Source of the DNA: Porticoccaceae bacterium | GTDB taxonomy: Bacteria > Pseudomonadota > Gammaproteobacteria > Pseudomonadales > Porticoccaceae | DNA: 25,877 bases | Direction of reading: 5' to 3' | NCBI GenBank assembly: GCA_003491845.1 | Contig: DNBN01000296.1 | Location: 334-26,210, forward strand | Shown: piece after piece, positions 8,714 to 18,588 of the stretch | How positions within the stretch are numbered: the stretch's first letter is position 1 | How the letters are laid out: each line of letters opens with the position of its first letter | Translations under genes and position numbers: made by a program | Notes under the pieces: generated by a model | Told to the model about the DNA's origin: nothing | Databases searched by the model: none | The model's input: only the letters and a program-made list of their open reading frames with translations

Positions 8714-9871
8714 GTGAATTCCCAGAACTGCCGGGAAGCCGTACTTGCGCTTGCAGACGGAACAATTTTCAGAGGAACCGCGATTGGCGCGGATGGTCTG
8801 TCTGTTGGTGAAGTTGTTTTTAACACAGCCCTAACAGGCTACCAAGAAATTCTCACTGATCCCTCTTATGCTCGTCAAATTGTTACTCTGACGTACCCTC
8901 ATATTGGTAATGTCGGTATTAATTCAGAAGATGAAGAGTCTGATAACATCTTCGCTGCTGGATTAGTAATTCGAGATCTGCCGCTTTTAGCCTCCAATTT
9001 TCGTAGTCAGAAATCCTTAGATGATTATTTGAAAGAAAAAGGTGTTCTTGGAATAGCCGATATTGATACTCGTAAGCTAACCAGGATCCTACGTCAGACA
9101 GGTGCCCAAAGTGGCTGCATTATGGCCGGCGATGTTAGTGATGACATCGCTTTGGCGGCGGCTCGAGGGTTCTTGGGTCTCAAAGGCATGGATTTGGCCA
9201 AAGAGGTCACTACCGATCACAATTACAGTTGGGCAGAACATAGTTGGACTCGAGGCTTGGGCCATGCAGCGCAGGATCAAAGTGCCGGCAAATATAAAGT
9301 GGTCGCCTATGATTATGGTGTTAAGCGCAATATTCTACGCATGTTAATTGACCGTGATTGTGAGCTCGTAGTAGTGCCAGCTAAGACATCAGCTGAAGAT
9401 GTACTGGCAATGCAACCTGAGGGTGTTTTTTTATCTAATGGTCCGGGGGATCCAGAACCCTGTGATTATGCTATTGATGCTATTGAGCAGATAGTCGCAA
9501 CCAATGTACCGGTGTTTGGGATTTGTTTAGGTCATCAACTGTTGGCGTTAGCATCAGGAGCAAAGACGGTAAAAATGAAATTCGGTCATCATGGAGCAAA
9601 TCATCCCGTTGAAGATATCAAAAATAATGTTGTTATGATTACTAGTCAAAATCATGGGTTTGCTGTTGATGAAAATAGTTTGCCGAGTAATCTAATAGCA
9701 ACCCATCGGTCTTTATTCGACGGATCCTTACAGGGAATTCAACGAACGGACAGGCCAGCATTCGGATTCCAAGGCCATCCAGAAGCAAGTCCTGGTCCGC
9801 ATGATGCCGCCCCGCTTTTTAACCACTTTATTGACTTAATGGAAGCTAACCGCAAGGCGTTGGTGGAGTAA
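8714..9871 (+). CDS. carA: Carbamoyl-phosphate synthase small (glutaminase) subunit
   Basis: Hydrolyses glutamine and channels ammonia to CarB for carbamoyl phosphate, which is shared by arginine and pyrimidine synthesis. The 385-aa product has the N-terminal CPSase small-chain domain ([21 protein letters not shown]) and a class I glutamine amidotransferase domain with the triad C271 (in GICLGHQ), H355 and E357 (in GHPEASPGP); the E. coli residues are C269, H353 and E355. I chose GTG 8714 because AGGAGG (8704-8709) lies just before it and it gives nearly the E. coli numbering. A GTG at 8657 would add 19 residues with no family match and no good ribosome-binding site. carB starts two bases after the stop. 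Confidence 0.97.
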   Translation: MNSQNCREAVLALADGTIFRGTAIGADGLSVGEVVFNTALTGYQEILTDPSYARQIVTLTYPHIGNVGINSEDEESDNIFAAGLVIRDLPLLASNFRSQKSLDDYLKEKGVLGIADIDTRKLTRILRQTGAQSGCIMAGDVSDDIALAAARGFLGLKGMDLAKEVTTDHNYSWAEHSWTRGLGHAAQDQSAGKYKVVAYDYGVKRNILRMLIDRDCELVVVPAKTSAEDVLAMQPEGVFLSNGPGDPEPCDYAIDAIEQIVATNVPVFGICLGHQLLALASGAKTVKMKFGHHGANHPVEDIKNNVVMITSQNHGFAVDENSLPSNLIATHRSLFDGSLQGIQRTDRPAFGFQGHPEASPGPHDAAPLFNHFIDLMEANRKALVE

Positions 9872-9873
9872 AC

Positions 9874-12800
9874 ATGCCGAAAAGAACTGACATAAAAAGT
9901 ATTCTTATTCTTGGCGCAGGGCCTATTATTATTGGTCAGGCATGCGAGTTTGATTATTCAGGCGCTCAGGCGTGTAAAGCATTGAGAGAGGAGGGTTTTA
10001 GAGTTATTTTGGTTAACTCAAATCCAGCTACTATCATGACAGATCCGGCTATGGCCGATGCTACCTACATTGAGCCGGTAGAATGGAATACGGTGGCAAA
10101 AATTATTGAAGAAGAGCGACCGGACGCACTACTTCCAACCATGGGAGGGCAGACCGCGCTTAATTGTGCCTTAGATCTTTCAAAGCATGGTGTTTTAGAA
10201 AAATTTTCAGTGGAGATGATTGGTGCAAATGCTGATGCGATAGATAAAGCTGAAGACAGGGAGCGTTTTGATAAAGCGATGAAATCCATCGGGTTGAGTA
10301 CGCCAAATTCCGGTATTGCTCATAGTTTTGAAGAAGCTACTCAGGTCGCAGACCGTTTTGGTTTTCCTTGCATTATAAGGCCTTCTTTCACTATGGGTGG
10401 TTCTGGTGGTGGAATTGCCTACAATCGCGAAGAATTTGAGACCATTTGTCGTCGAGGCCTAGATCTATCACCTACTAATGAATTGTTAATCGATGAATCT
10501 TTGATTGGTTGGAAAGAATTTGAGATGGAGGTGGTCAGAGATCGCAAAGACAACTGTATTATTGTCTGTGCCATTGAAAACCTTGATCCTATGGGTATAC
10601 ATACCGGCGATTCTATAACGGTAGCGCCAGCGCAGACTCTGACAGATAAAGAGTATCAAATAATGCGCAATGCCTCGATTAAGGTATTGCGTGAAATTGG
10701 TGTGGAGACCGGCGGATCCAATGTTCAGTTTGCAGTTAATCCTGCGAATGGACAGCTTATTGTGATTGAAATGAATCCCCGAGTTTCACGGTCATCGGCT
10801 CTAGCTTCAAAGGCCACGGGTTTCCCAATTGCAAGAATTGCAGCTAAGTTGGCGGTGGGATATACCCTTGATGAATTGCAGAATGAAATTACAGGAGGTG
10901 CAACACCAGCCTCGTTTGAACCGAGTATTGATTATGTAGTGACTAAAATTCCGCGCTTTGCTTTTGAAAAATTTAGTCAGGCTGATCAGACTCTAACGAC
11001 CCAGATGAAATCAGTTGGCGAAGTGATGGCCATTGGTCGTACTTTTCAGGAGTCGATGCAAAAAGCATTGAGAGGCTTAGAGGTGGGCGTATCTGGTTTT
11101 GATCCTATTATTGATACCATCGAAGATGATTTTGCCGCTGTATTATACAATCAGCTTGCCGAAGCTGGGCCAGATAGAATTTGGTACTTGGCCGATGCAT
11201 TTCGCCAAGGTATGAGTTGTGAAGAGGTCTTCGCTGTTACCAAAATTGACCCTTGGTTTCTGGTACAAATTGAGGACTTGATTAGCGAAGAGAATAAATT
11301 AAAAGATTTATCTTTATCTGATGTGGACAAGGCGCTTCTTTATCGTCTTAAGCGAAAGGGTTTTGCTGACCGTCGCCTCGGCGATATTCTTAGTTGTTCT
11401 GAGACGGAGGTGCGCGAGCGCCGATATGACTTTAATATGCACCCTGTCTACAAACGTGTTGATACCTGTGCTGCTGAGTTTTCTACAGAAACAGCTTATA
11501 TGTACTCGACCTATGAAGAAGAGTGTGAGGCACAGCCAAGTAACAGAGATAAAATTTTAGTCCTCGGTGGCGGTCCGAACCGTATTGGTCAAGGAATTGA
11601 ATTTGACTATTGTTGTGTTCATGCAGCCTTGGCAATGCGTGAGGATGGTTATGAGACCATAATGGTTAATTGCAATCCTGAAACAGTATCCACTGATTAT
11701 GACACCTCAGATCGTCTTTTCTTTGAACCGGTTACTTTAGAAGATGTGTTGGAGATAGTTCGTCTTGAAAAACCCAAGGGGGTTATTGTTCAGTTTGGTG
11801 GACAAACACCACTCAAACTTGCTCGAGCATTGGCTGCTGAAGGTGTCCAGATTATAGGAACGACACCAGATGCTATTGATCGTGCTGAGGATCGTGAAAG
11901 ATTTCAGCAGATGATTGAAAAGCTTGATTTACTGCAACCGCGCAATGCCACCGCACGAAGTGCCGATGAAGCGGTTGTTTTAGCCAAACAAATTGGTTAC
12001 CCCTTGGTTGTCAGGCCATCCTATGTTCTTGGAGGGCGGGCTATGGAAATTGTGTATAAAGAAGACGAGCTGCGCCACTATATGAAGACGGCGGTTCAGG
12101 TTTCTGATGATTCTCCAGTGTTACTAGACTTTTTCTTACCTAATGCCATTGAGATGGATGTAGATGCAGTGAGTGATGGTGAGCAGGTAGTAATAGGTGG
12201 TATTATGCAGCATATTGAGCAAGCTGGAATTCATTCTGGCGACTCTGCGTGCTCATTGCCACCCTACAGCCTAAACGAGAACATTCAAGATCAGATGAGA
12301 GATATCTGTAAAAAGATGGCTCTTGAATTAGGTGTTCGCGGTCTAATGAATGTTCAGTTAGCTCTGCAAGATGAAAAAATTTATGTCATCGAAGTTAATC
12401 CTCGTGCCTCTCGCACTATTCCTTTTGTTTCTAAATGCATAGGTACATCTTTGGCTAAAATAGCGGCTCGATGTATGGTTGGGCAAACGTTACATGAGCA
12501 AGGATTTACACAAGAAATTGTGCCGCCCTATTTTAGTGTCAAAGAGGCCGTTTTCCCATTTAATAAGTTTCCTGGGATTGATCCGATTCTTGGACCAGAA
12601 ATGAAATCTACCGGTGAAGTTATGGGAGTGGGCACAACCTTTGCTGAAGCCTATGGTAAAGCAGAGCTTGGAGCTAGTGATGAAATTCCCAGTAAAGGCT
12701 GCGCTTTTGTCAGTGTTAGAGAGCGCGATAAAGATCAAATTCCTGCGTTAGCAGAGAGCTTAGATGCTCTTGGTTTTGAATTAATTGCTACTAGGGGCAC

Positions 12801-13092
12801 CGCAGCGATCATTGAAGCGTCGGGTTTCAATGTGCAGACAGTAAATAAGGTTAAGGAAGGTCGACCTCATATCGTTGATATGATAAAAAGTGATAAGATC
12901 AGTCTTATTATTAATACCACTGAGGGTCGTCAGGCTATTTCAGACTCGGCAACGATTCGGTCCAGTGCAGAGCAAAACCGCGTTTACTATACTACTACTA
13001 TGGCAGGTGGAAGTGCGGTTTGTGAAGCATTGAAATTTGCCGGTGACATAAAGGTTAGAAGTCTACAGCAGTTGCACAAGGAAATTATCTAA
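9874..13092 (+). CDS. carB: Carbamoyl-phosphate synthase large subunit
   Basis: Makes carbamoyl phosphate from bicarbonate, ammonia and two ATP. The 1072-aa product (E. coli 1073) shows the internal duplication of the family. The first half starts with [21 protein letters not shown] and the second repeats it with [21 protein letters not shown] near residue 560. Each half holds an ATP-grasp domain ([22 protein letters not shown]), with an oligomerisation domain between them. The last 140 residues are the MGS-like allosteric domain, with the [17 protein letters not shown] and IINTTEGR segments corresponding to the UMP/IMP/ornithine-responsive region. It is translationally close to carA (2-bp gap; GGTGGAG at 9862-9868). 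Its stop overlaps the greA start as TAATG. Confidence 0.99.
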   Translation: MPKRTDIKSILILGAGPIIIGQACEFDYSGAQACKALREEGFRVILVNSNPATIMTDPAMADATYIEPVEWNTVAKIIEEERPDALLPTMGGQTALNCALDLSKHGVLEKFSVEMIGANADAIDKAEDRERFDKAMKSIGLSTPNSGIAHSFEEATQVADRFGFPCIIRPSFTMGGSGGGIAYNREEFETICRRGLDLSPTNELLIDESLIGWKEFEMEVVRDRKDNCIIVCAIENLDPMGIHTGDSITVAPAQTLTDKEYQIMRNASIKVLREIGVETGGSNVQFAVNPANGQLIVIEMNPRVSRSSALASKATGFPIARIAAKLAVGYTLDELQNEITGGATPASFEPSIDYVVTKIPRFAFEKFSQADQTLTTQMKSVGEVMAIGRTFQESMQKALRGLEVGVSGFDPIIDTIEDDFAAVLYNQLAEAGPDRIWYLADAFRQGMSCEEVFAVTKIDPWFLVQIEDLISEENKLKDLSLSDVDKALLYRLKRKGFADRRLGDILSCSETEVRERRYDFNMHPVYKRVDTCAAEFSTETAYMYSTYEEECEAQPSNRDKILVLGGGPNRIGQGIEFDYCCVHAALAMREDGYETIMVNCNPETVSTDYDTSDRLFFEPVTLEDVLEIVRLEKPKGVIVQFGGQTPLKLARALAAEGVQIIGTTPDAIDRAEDRERFQQMIEKLDLLQPRNATARSADEAVVLAKQIGYPLVVRPSYVLGGRAMEIVYKEDELRHYMKTAVQVSDDSPVLLDFFLPNAIEMDVDAVSDGEQVVIGGIMQHIEQAGIHSGDSACSLPPYSLNENIQDQMRDICKKMALELGVRGLMNVQLALQDEKIYVIEVNPRASRTIPFVSKCIGTSLAKIAARCMVGQTLHEQGFTQEIVPPYFSVKEAVFPFNKFPGIDPILGPEMKSTGEVMGVGTTFAEAYGKAELGASDEIPSKGCAFVSVRERDKDQIPALAESLDALGFELIATRGTAAIIEASGFNVQTVNKVKEGRPHIVDMIKSDKISLIINTTEGRQAISDSATIRSSAEQNRVYYTTTMAGGSAVCEALKFAGDIKVRSLQQLHKEII

Positions 13093-13568
13093 TGCAAAAA
13101 ACAGCAATGACAGTGGCGGGAGAAAATGCTCTTCGTAAAGAGCTTGAACACCTTATAAAGGTAGTGCGGCCTGGTATTGTTGAAGCAATCGCTACCGCAA
13201 GGGAACACGGTGATTTGAAAGAAAATGCAGAATACCACGCTGCTCGTGAGCAACAGAGCTTCGCTGAAGGTCGTATTCAGGATATAGAGGCTAAACTATC
13301 AAATGCCCAGGTGATTGATATCTCCAATATCCCTCAGGGTGATAGGGTTATTTTCGGTTCCTTAGTTACAATCATTAATGTTGAGACCGATAAGACCACA
13401 AGCTACCGCATTGTTGGTGATGATGAAGCCGATGTAAACGCGGGAAAAATCTCTTATCAATCTCCTATTGCTCGAGCGTTAATTAGTAAAGAAATTGGTG
13501 ATGTGGTCGTCGTCAAGGCACCCAGTGGAGACGTTGAGTATGAGATTGATGATGTTGTATATCAATAG
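13092..13568 (+). CDS. greA: Transcript cleavage factor GreA
   Basis: GreA enters the RNA polymerase secondary channel and stimulates cleavage of backtracked RNA. The 158-aa product has exactly the E. coli length. The N-terminal coiled coil carries the tip motif [20 protein letters not shown], with the acidic residues that position catalytic Mg2+, and is followed by the C-terminal FKBP-like domain ([18 protein letters not shown]). Its ATG shares one base with the carB stop, so translation is probably coupled; greA after carB is the known pseudomonad order. It converges on argF with only seven bases between the stops, and I see no terminator in the gap. Confidence 0.98.
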   Translation: MQKTAMTVAGENALRKELEHLIKVVRPGIVEAIATAREHGDLKENAEYHAAREQQSFAEGRIQDIEAKLSNAQVIDISNIPQGDRVIFGSLVTIINVETDKTTSYRIVGDDEADVNAGKISYQSPIARALISKEIGDVVVVKAPSGDVEYEIDDVVYQ

Positions 13569-13575
13569 CGCATAC

Positions 13576-14490
13576 TCACAAGCTGGCATCAAGTAAGAAA
13601 GCCATTAGGGCTTTTTGGGCGTGAAGTCGATTTTCAGCTTCGTCCCAGACCACAGACACAGACTCGTCTTCTAGTAATTCTGCTGATACTTCTTCTCCGC
13701 GGTGGGCTGGTAGGCAATGCATAAATAGCGCGTTATCCTCGGCATGCTCCATCAGGTCATGATTTACTTGGTAGCGAGAAAATCTGCTTAATCGATCGTC
13801 CTGCTCGCTCTCTTGTCCCATGGATGTAAATACATCTGTAGTCACTAAATCAGCACCTGTCACCGCTGATACAGGATCTGTTGTAAGTAATACAGAGTCC
13901 CCAGCCTCCTCTAATAACGTGCTGTCGGGCTGATAGTCAGCAGGACAAGCAATGTTGAGCCTGAAATTCAGCATGATGGCAGCATTAATCCATGAGTTAC
14001 ACATATTATTGCCATCGCCAATCCAGGCAACTGTTTTTCCGGTTATTGAGCCACGATGTTCAACAAAGGTTTGAATATCTGCTAATAATTGACAGGGATG
14101 GTATTGGTCTGTAAGCGCATTGATAACCGGCACTGCAGAATATTTTGCGAATTGTTCAATGTTGTCATGGCCAAAGGTTCTGATCATCACTATGTCCACC
14201 ATACGTGAAATTACGCGTGCTGAGTCTTGTATAGGTTCACCACGACCTAATTGAGTGTCTGTTGGCGATAGAAACAGTGAATCCCCTCCCAATTGTGCCA
14301 TCCCGGCTTCAAAAGAAACTCTGGTTCGAGTAGATGATTTTTCAAAAATCATCGCCAATACCTTGCCCGCAAAAATCGGTTGTTGTGTATTCTCTCGATG
14401 TGCAGCTTTCATAGTTATAGCTGACTGGATAATACTATTTAGTTCAGCAGTGCTGAGATCTCGCAAGGTCAAAAAGTGTCTAATGCTCAT
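13576..14490 (-). CDS. argF: Ornithine carbamoyltransferase (anabolic)
   Basis: Joins carbamoyl phosphate and ornithine to give citrulline in arginine synthesis. The 304-aa product has the carbamoyl-phosphate loop SSTRTR at residues 52-57, HPCQ (in [15 protein letters not shown]), the ornithine loop region, and the [11 protein letters not shown] motif with the catalytic cysteine near the C-terminus. Length and sequence fit the anabolic ArgF type. ATG 14490 lies 15 bases after the argD stop, with only a weak GAG-type ribosome-binding site, so translation may depend on argD. Its substrate comes from carAB, encoded just across the convergent junction. Confidence 0.98.
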   Translation of the reverse strand: MSIRHFLTLRDLSTAELNSIIQSAITMKAAHRENTQQPIFAGKVLAMIFEKSSTRTRVSFEAGMAQLGGDSLFLSPTDTQLGRGEPIQDSARVISRMVDIVMIRTFGHDNIEQFAKYSAVPVINALTDQYHPCQLLADIQTFVEHRGSITGKTVAWIGDGNNMCNSWINAAIMLNFRLNIACPADYQPDSTLLEEAGDSVLLTTDPVSAVTGADLVTTDVFTSMGQESEQDDRLSRFSRYQVNHDLMEHAEDNALFMHCLPAHRGEEVSAELLEDESVSVVWDEAENRLHAQKALMAFLLDASL

Positions 14491-14505
14491 TGGTTTTTCT
14501 CATGT

Positions 14506-15684
14506 TTAGTCGGTATCAAACTCACGAATTAGGGGGGCTAAAATATCTACAATTAGGTCCGCTTCTTCATCGGTCAGAATAAAAGGAGGCAGTAAGCGGA
14601 TAACAGAGTCTGCTGTAACATTGATTATTAAGCCTTTGGCCATGGCGGCAGGGAAAAGAGTCTTACATGGTCGATCTAGCTGAATTCCAATCATACAGCC
14701 GCGCCCTCTAATATCTAAAACATGACTTGTAGAAGACAATTCTTTTTTCAGATTATCAATGATTCGCTGGCCCACGATCGAGGCTCTGCTGAGCAACCGT
14801 TGCTGATCAATAGCCTCAATGGTTGCCAATGCCGCCGCACAGGCCAGGGGATTTCCACCAAAAGTAGACCCATGGTTGCCCGGTTGCATTAACTCAGTTG
14901 CCATACCTGCCACAAGGCAGGCACCTATAGGTACCCCATTAGCAAGCCCCTTAGATGTAGTTACAACATCGGGGATGATTTTGCTGTGCTGATAACAGAA
15001 ATATTCTCCAGTGCGCCCATTACCTGTTTGCACCTCATCCAGCATCATTAGCCAATGATGCTTATTGCAAAATTCTCGAAGTTTAAGAAGGTAGTTTTCA
15101 GCTGGAACTCTGACACCACCTTCACCCTGAATTGGTTCCACAAAAATTGCACATATGTTCGGATTATTTGCAGCGATTTTTTCCAAGGTTAGTATGTTAT
15201 CAAAGGGCGCTCTAATAAATCCCGTCACAAGAGGTTCGAAGCCAGCTTGTACTCGGCGTCCTCCTGATGCGCTTAATGTTGCTAAGGTTCGACCATGAAA
15301 TGCATTATCCATGACCAGGATAGAGGGAAGTTTAATACCTTTTTGGCGACCAAAAAGTCGTGCAGTCTTAATAGCTGCCTCATTTGCCTCAGCCCCAGAA
15401 TTGCCAAAAAATACCTTTTTCATACCAGATAATTGACACAGTTTTTCCGCCAAAGTGTCTTGATTAGGTATGCCAAAGAAGTTTGAGCAATGGATAAGCT
15501 TTTCTGACTGGCTAGCAAGCGCTTTACTTACCTCTGGGTGAGAGTGTCCAAGTCCGCATACGGCGATACCAGAAAGGGCATCTAGGTACTTATTTCCATT
15601 GTTGTCCCATAGCCATGCTCCTTGGCCATTAATCATAGTGGCAGCTCGTTGGCCGTATGTATTTATTAATGATGAAGTAGTCAT
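14506..15684 (-). CDS. argD: Acetylornithine aminotransferase
   Basis: PLP-dependent class III aminotransferase converting N-acetylglutamate semialdehyde to N-acetylornithine; in many bacteria it also serves the succinyl-diaminopimelate step of lysine synthesis, which would link it to dapB nearby. The 392-aa product has the start pattern of the family (INTYGQR, GAWLWDNNGNKYLDALSGIAV), GNSGAEANEAAIKTAR, DEVQTGNGRTG and the PLP lysine K245 in TTSKGLANGVPIG. I chose ATG 15684, which fits the family start; a TTG at 15696 would add only four residues. It is transcribed with argF. A perfect hairpin lies 48-76 bp upstream of the start. Confidence 0.96.
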   Translation of the reverse strand: MTTSSLINTYGQRAATMINGQGAWLWDNNGNKYLDALSGIAVCGLGHSHPEVSKALASQSEKLIHCSNFFGIPNQDTLAEKLCQLSGMKKVFFGNSGAEANEAAIKTARLFGRQKGIKLPSILVMDNAFHGRTLATLSASGGRRVQAGFEPLVTGFIRAPFDNILTLEKIAANNPNICAIFVEPIQGEGGVRVPAENYLLKLREFCNKHHWLMMLDEVQTGNGRTGEYFCYQHSKIIPDVVTTSKGLANGVPIGACLVAGMATELMQPGNHGSTFGGNPLACAAALATIEAIDQQRLLSRASIVGQRIIDNLKKELSSTSHVLDIRGRGCMIGIQLDRPCKTLFPAAMAKGLIINVTADSVIRLLPPFILTDEEADLIVDILAPLIREFDTD

Positions 15685-15731
15685 TCTTATATCCAAGGCG
15701 ATATCAAGGCTAGTGCCGTTATGGCTGAAAT

Positions 15732-15760
15732 AGAAAAGGGCAGCTCAGCTGCCCTTTTCT
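15732..15760. terminator. Perfect terminator-like hairpin in the argD 5' region
   Basis: AGAAAAGGGCAGC (15732-15744), loop TCA, GCTGCCCTTTTCT (15748-15760): a 13-bp perfect stem ending in a T-rich arm on both strands. It lies between the divergent argD and grxD, where no transcript should end. On the argD transcript it would form in the 5' leader, so it is either an attenuator or an insulator. The structure is certain; the role is not. Confidence 0.75.
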
Positions 15761-15847
15761 ATTTATGACTAAATCATAGCTTGGTTTTGTGGTGTGGGCA
15801 AGGTGGTTAATTATGATTATTGGGTACCTATGGCAATCTATCTGCTC

Positions 15848-15867
15848 AACCTAAGTACCTGTAGGTT
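15848..15867. promoter_or_regulatory. Inverted repeat upstream of grxD (possible operator)
   Basis: AACCTA and TAGGTT are separated by eight bases, about 100 bp before grxD in the 281-bp argD-grxD gap. It is a candidate operator for an unknown regulator. The match is short and could be chance. No arginine-repressor box was recognised here. Confidence 0.2.
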
Positions 15868-15965
15868 ATGTTTTAACCAAAATATATTTATAGATATGTG
15901 TTACCTCAAGCCCAAAGGGTTTAAAATAGCGTAACAAAGACATTACTTAAATAGGCAAAAACACC

Positions 15966-16289
15966 ATGGATATAATGGAAACAATTCGCGAACAGGTCGA
16001 AACTAATGCGGTACTACTTTATATGAAAGGCTCTCCCAACCAACCGCAGTGTGGTTTTTCGTCACAAACCGTGCAGGCGCTGATGGCTTGCGGCCAGCGA
16101 TTTGCTTATGTTGATATCCTGTCTAATCCTGATATTCGTAGTAACCTTCCAGCCTATGGCAATTGGCCAACATTTCCACAATTATGGGTTTCAGGTGAGT
16201 TAATTGGTGGTTGTGATATTGTTACTGAAATGCAAGAAAAAGGAGAACTCAAGGCGTTAATTGATGAGGCTCTTGCAGATAATACTTAA
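15966..16289 (+). CDS. grxD: Monothiol glutaredoxin, CGFS type (GrxD/Grx4)
   Basis: Small cytoplasmic glutaredoxin that carries and delivers [2Fe-2S] clusters, usually as a glutathione-bridged dimer or with BolA. The 107-aa product has the invariant active site CGFS with C29, preceded by K21 in YMKGSP. It also has the glutathione-binding WPTFPQLWV segment and GGCDIVTEM. Length is the family norm (about 107-115). The ATG at 15966 gives the usual family start (MDIMETIREQV). It is divergent from argD. The Fur-type control region of the iron operon starts about 140 bp downstream, which fits an iron-homeostasis neighbourhood, although that adjacency may be chance. Confidence 0.97.
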   Translation: MDIMETIREQVETNAVLLYMKGSPNQPQCGFSSQTVQALMACGQRFAYVDILSNPDIRSNLPAYGNWPTFPQLWVSGELIGGCDIVTEMQEKGELKALIDEALADNT

Positions 16290-16336
16290 TGTTACAAGTA
16301 CGATATAGGTTTTAATTTACAATTCTGTTGCGATAA

Positions 16337-16376
16337 TGCCATGAGCTTTCCTTGATTTCGAGGAAAACTCATGGCA
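16337..16376 (+). other. Strong hairpin downstream of grxD
   Basis: TGCCATGAG-C-TTTCCT (16337-16352) pairs with AGGAAA-A-CTCATGGCA (16361-16376): 15 base pairs with one C/A mismatch and an 8-nt loop. No U tract follows, so it is not a canonical terminator. It may protect the grxD 3' end or act as a non-canonical or Rho-assisted terminator. It occupies part of the 334-bp gene-free gap 16290-16623. Confidence 0.6.
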
Positions 16377-16426
16377 CGGAAATACGAATATAGTCTCACA
16401 TCCTTTTATTTCATATTAATTCTATT

Positions 16427-16445
16427 GCGAATGATAATAATTCTT
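16427..16445 (+). promoter_or_regulatory. Putative Fur box 1
   Basis: By hand alignment it matches the classic 19-bp Fur consensus GATAATGATAATCATTATC at 14 of 19 positions, including the uninterrupted core AATGATAAT. It lies about 30 bp upstream of the predicted promoter of the iron operon. Confidence 0.65.
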
Positions 16446-16458
16446 ATTATTGTTGATT

Positions 16459-16487
16459 TTGATAATAAGATTGATTATCATTACGAT
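16459..16487 (+). promoter_or_regulatory. Promoter overlapped by Fur box 2
   Basis: TTGATA (16459-16464), a 17-nt spacer and TACGAT (16482-16487) form a plausible sigma-70 promoter. It is overlapped by a second Fur-like site at 16467-16485 (13 of 19 consensus positions) and by a perfect inverted repeat, TGATAAT (16460-16466) and ATTATCA (16474-16480). Iron-bound Fur would occlude RNA polymerase here. The predicted leader is about 130 nt. Confidence 0.6.
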
Positions 16488-16623
16488 GCTCTATGAGATT
16501 TGATTGTCTGAATTTACCAAAGCGTACAATCTTTCTCGTTTAAATGAAGCCAATTAGCAACTTTGAACATTGCCTTAGTAAAGCATCTCAGTTTGCTAAA
16601 ATCTGATTTATAAAGGAAAAGTT

Positions 16624-18504
16624 ATGATTACTAACCCAGTGTTTTCTAAATTACTTATTGCGGTTCTGCTTGCAAGTCTAGTAGGCTGTGGCAGCGGTAC
16701 TAGCACTCCTCCAGATGCCGATGGTGATGGAGTTGAAGATTCGCTAGATGCCTTCCCAAATGACCCAAATGAAACCGCCGACAGCGATAACGATGGTGTT
16801 GGTGATAATGCTGATTTATTCCCTAACGATGCCACTGAAACTGTCGATGCCGATAGTGACGGTGTTGGCGATAATGGTGATAATTGTCCGGCGGTTGAAA
16901 ATGCCGATCAACTTGATACTGATGCTGATGGAGCGGGCGATATTTGTGATGATGACATGGATGGTGACTCAGTATTAAATGATGATGACAATTGCCCACT
17001 GATCGCAAACACAGATCAAGCTGATGCAGATGTAAATGGCTCTGGTGATGCTTGTGATGCAATGCCAACAACCTATACCTATGACAATGCTGTCTTTACC
17101 GGATCAGATTCGTCGGTCAGCTACACTGGACAGACAGCGCGTCAAGTACTTATTGGTGACATGGCTTATTACATGGCCAGTGTTTTGGTGGATGATACAG
17201 CGACCACGGCAGCTGAAAAAGAAACAGATATGAAATTTTTTGTTTATGGCGCTGATGCAGATGTGACTTCTACACTAATTAGCACATGGATAAAAGATGC
17301 TGGAAATGTGTCTCTCAAAGCGTCTGATACCTACGGCGCTATCTCTAACGGGAAAAACTTACACAAGAAAATTGCCGGTGGTTGTGGTGATGGTTGTGGA
17401 GAAGAGTCTAAGCTTATTGATGGTGAGTTCTTCGGATGGAGCCATGGAATCGTGCCAGCTAAGCCACTTGATCTTGTGGATCATTGGATTGCCGAGCAAG
17501 CGGACCTGGCCTCTGATGGTGTTGCTGTTCAGGTGACCGATGTAACCGGTTCGACTTCCTCAGCCAACGTAAATACCGATGCTCATGGTCGTAATTATCG
17601 ACAACTTATGCAGAAGTTTTTGATGGGAGCAGTATCTTTTTCCCAAGGCACCAATGACTACTTCAAGACTAACTTTGTTGGAGCTAACTCTGATGGCGTC
17701 AATTATGTAGCCGCGCAGGACGGTACCAAAAACTATACCTATGCAGAGCACAAATTTGATGAGGGCTTTGGCTACTATGGTGCTGCGAGAGATGCGCTGG
17801 ACTATACCGATCTTGAAGCTAGGGCCAAGAGTGGTCGTGATGAATGGAAGAACGGTTATCATGATACCGATGGTGACGGAATGATCGATGTTCGCAGTGA
17901 GTACCACTTTGGTCACTCACAGAATTGCGCCAAGCGTGATGTAGGGTCTGCATCTGGCCCAAATCCTACCGACTTCACCACTGAGGTTATGACCGCCATA
18001 TTGGCTGCTCGACAGATTATTAGTAATGCAGCGAACAAGGCAAACCCTGAGTTGACTGAGACTGAAAACACCAAGTTGCAAGAGCATATCAAAGTCGCTT
18101 CTGTTGCTTGGGAAAAGTGCATCGCTGCCACTGCGCTCCACTATGTAAACGATGTTATTGCTGACGTCAGTGAATATAGTAATGGTGCTCCAGCAAGCTT
18201 GAGTAATTTTGAAACTGTGGCTAAGCACTGGTCAGAACTCAAGGGTTTTGCGCTTAGTTTACAGTTCAGTCCCGTATCCCCTTTCCGAGATGAATCAGTA
18301 TCTACGGTTGATCTTGATGATTTGAAAATGGTCATTGAGTTGATCGGTGATGCTCCTGTTCTTGCAGATGGCAGCCAGAATGGTATTGCTGCTAGTGGAG
18401 CGGCAGAAGATGCAGTATATGCATACATAGGTAAGCTTACTGAGGCGCGTGCAATACTTCAGAATGCCTATGGTTTCTCCGATGCGAACACACTTGCGTG
18501 GTAA
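16624..18504 (+). CDS. Surface lipoprotein: thrombospondin type 3 repeats plus DUF4856-like domain
   Basis: A 626-aa predicted lipoprotein of unknown molecular function. The signal peptide ends in the lipobox LVGC (C22). Residues 30-147 are Asp-rich thrombospondin type 3-like calcium-binding repeats (DADGDGVEDSLDAFPNDP, DNCPAVENADQ and variants). From about residue 150 the protein resembles the DUF4856 family (SVSYTGQTARQ, EHKFDEGFGYYG); I recognise this from memory. Inside it lie a CGDGC motif (C254, C258), an EF-hand-like acidic loop DTDGDG (from D414) and an HFGHSQNC cluster (H428, H431, C435), all possible metal ligands. AAAGGA at 16612-16617 supports ATG 16624. It is the first gene after two Fur-like sites and is followed by imelysin, TonB-receptor and hydroxylase genes, so a role in surface iron binding is inferred. 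Confidence 0.82.
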   Translation: MITNPVFSKLLIAVLLASLVGCGSGTSTPPDADGDGVEDSLDAFPNDPNETADSDNDGVGDNADLFPNDATETVDADSDGVGDNGDNCPAVENADQLDTDADGAGDICDDDMDGDSVLNDDDNCPLIANTDQADADVNGSGDACDAMPTTYTYDNAVFTGSDSSVSYTGQTARQVLIGDMAYYMASVLVDDTATTAAEKETDMKFFVYGADADVTSTLISTWIKDAGNVSLKASDTYGAISNGKNLHKKIAGGCGDGCGEESKLIDGEFFGWSHGIVPAKPLDLVDHWIAEQADLASDGVAVQVTDVTGSTSSANVNTDAHGRNYRQLMQKFLMGAVSFSQGTNDYFKTNFVGANSDGVNYVAAQDGTKNYTYAEHKFDEGFGYYGAARDALDYTDLEARAKSGRDEWKNGYHDTDGDGMIDVRSEYHFGHSQNCAKRDVGSASGPNPTDFTTEVMTAILAARQIISNAANKANPELTETENTKLQEHIKVASVAWEKCIAATALHYVNDVIADVSEYSNGAPASLSNFETVAKHWSELKGFALSLQFSPVSPFRDESVSTVDLDDLKMVIELIGDAPVLADGSQNGIAASGAAEDAVYAYIGKLTEARAILQNAYGFSDANTLAW

Positions 18505-18588
18505 ATTGTGATTATATGGGTTCTTGTGAGTGATCTGAGAGCCTATAACAAAAGTAATAATATGACTCACATAAAGGTGGGTTGTTCT

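Noticed and set aside
13569..13575. Possible terminator between greA and argF
   Set aside because: Only seven bases separate the convergent stops and no hairpin with a T run was found at the gene ends.
16823..17071. Minus-strand frame encoding an apparently His-rich 82-aa protein
   Set aside because: It is the antisense shadow of the Asp-rich repeat region of the lipoprotein gene (antisense reading of Asp/Gly codons yields His and Leu). It has no ribosome-binding site or promoter.
17560..18428. Several antisense frames (72-118 aa) in the lipoprotein gene
   Set aside because: They overlap one another and the sense gene, and no initiation signal or protein-family pattern was seen.
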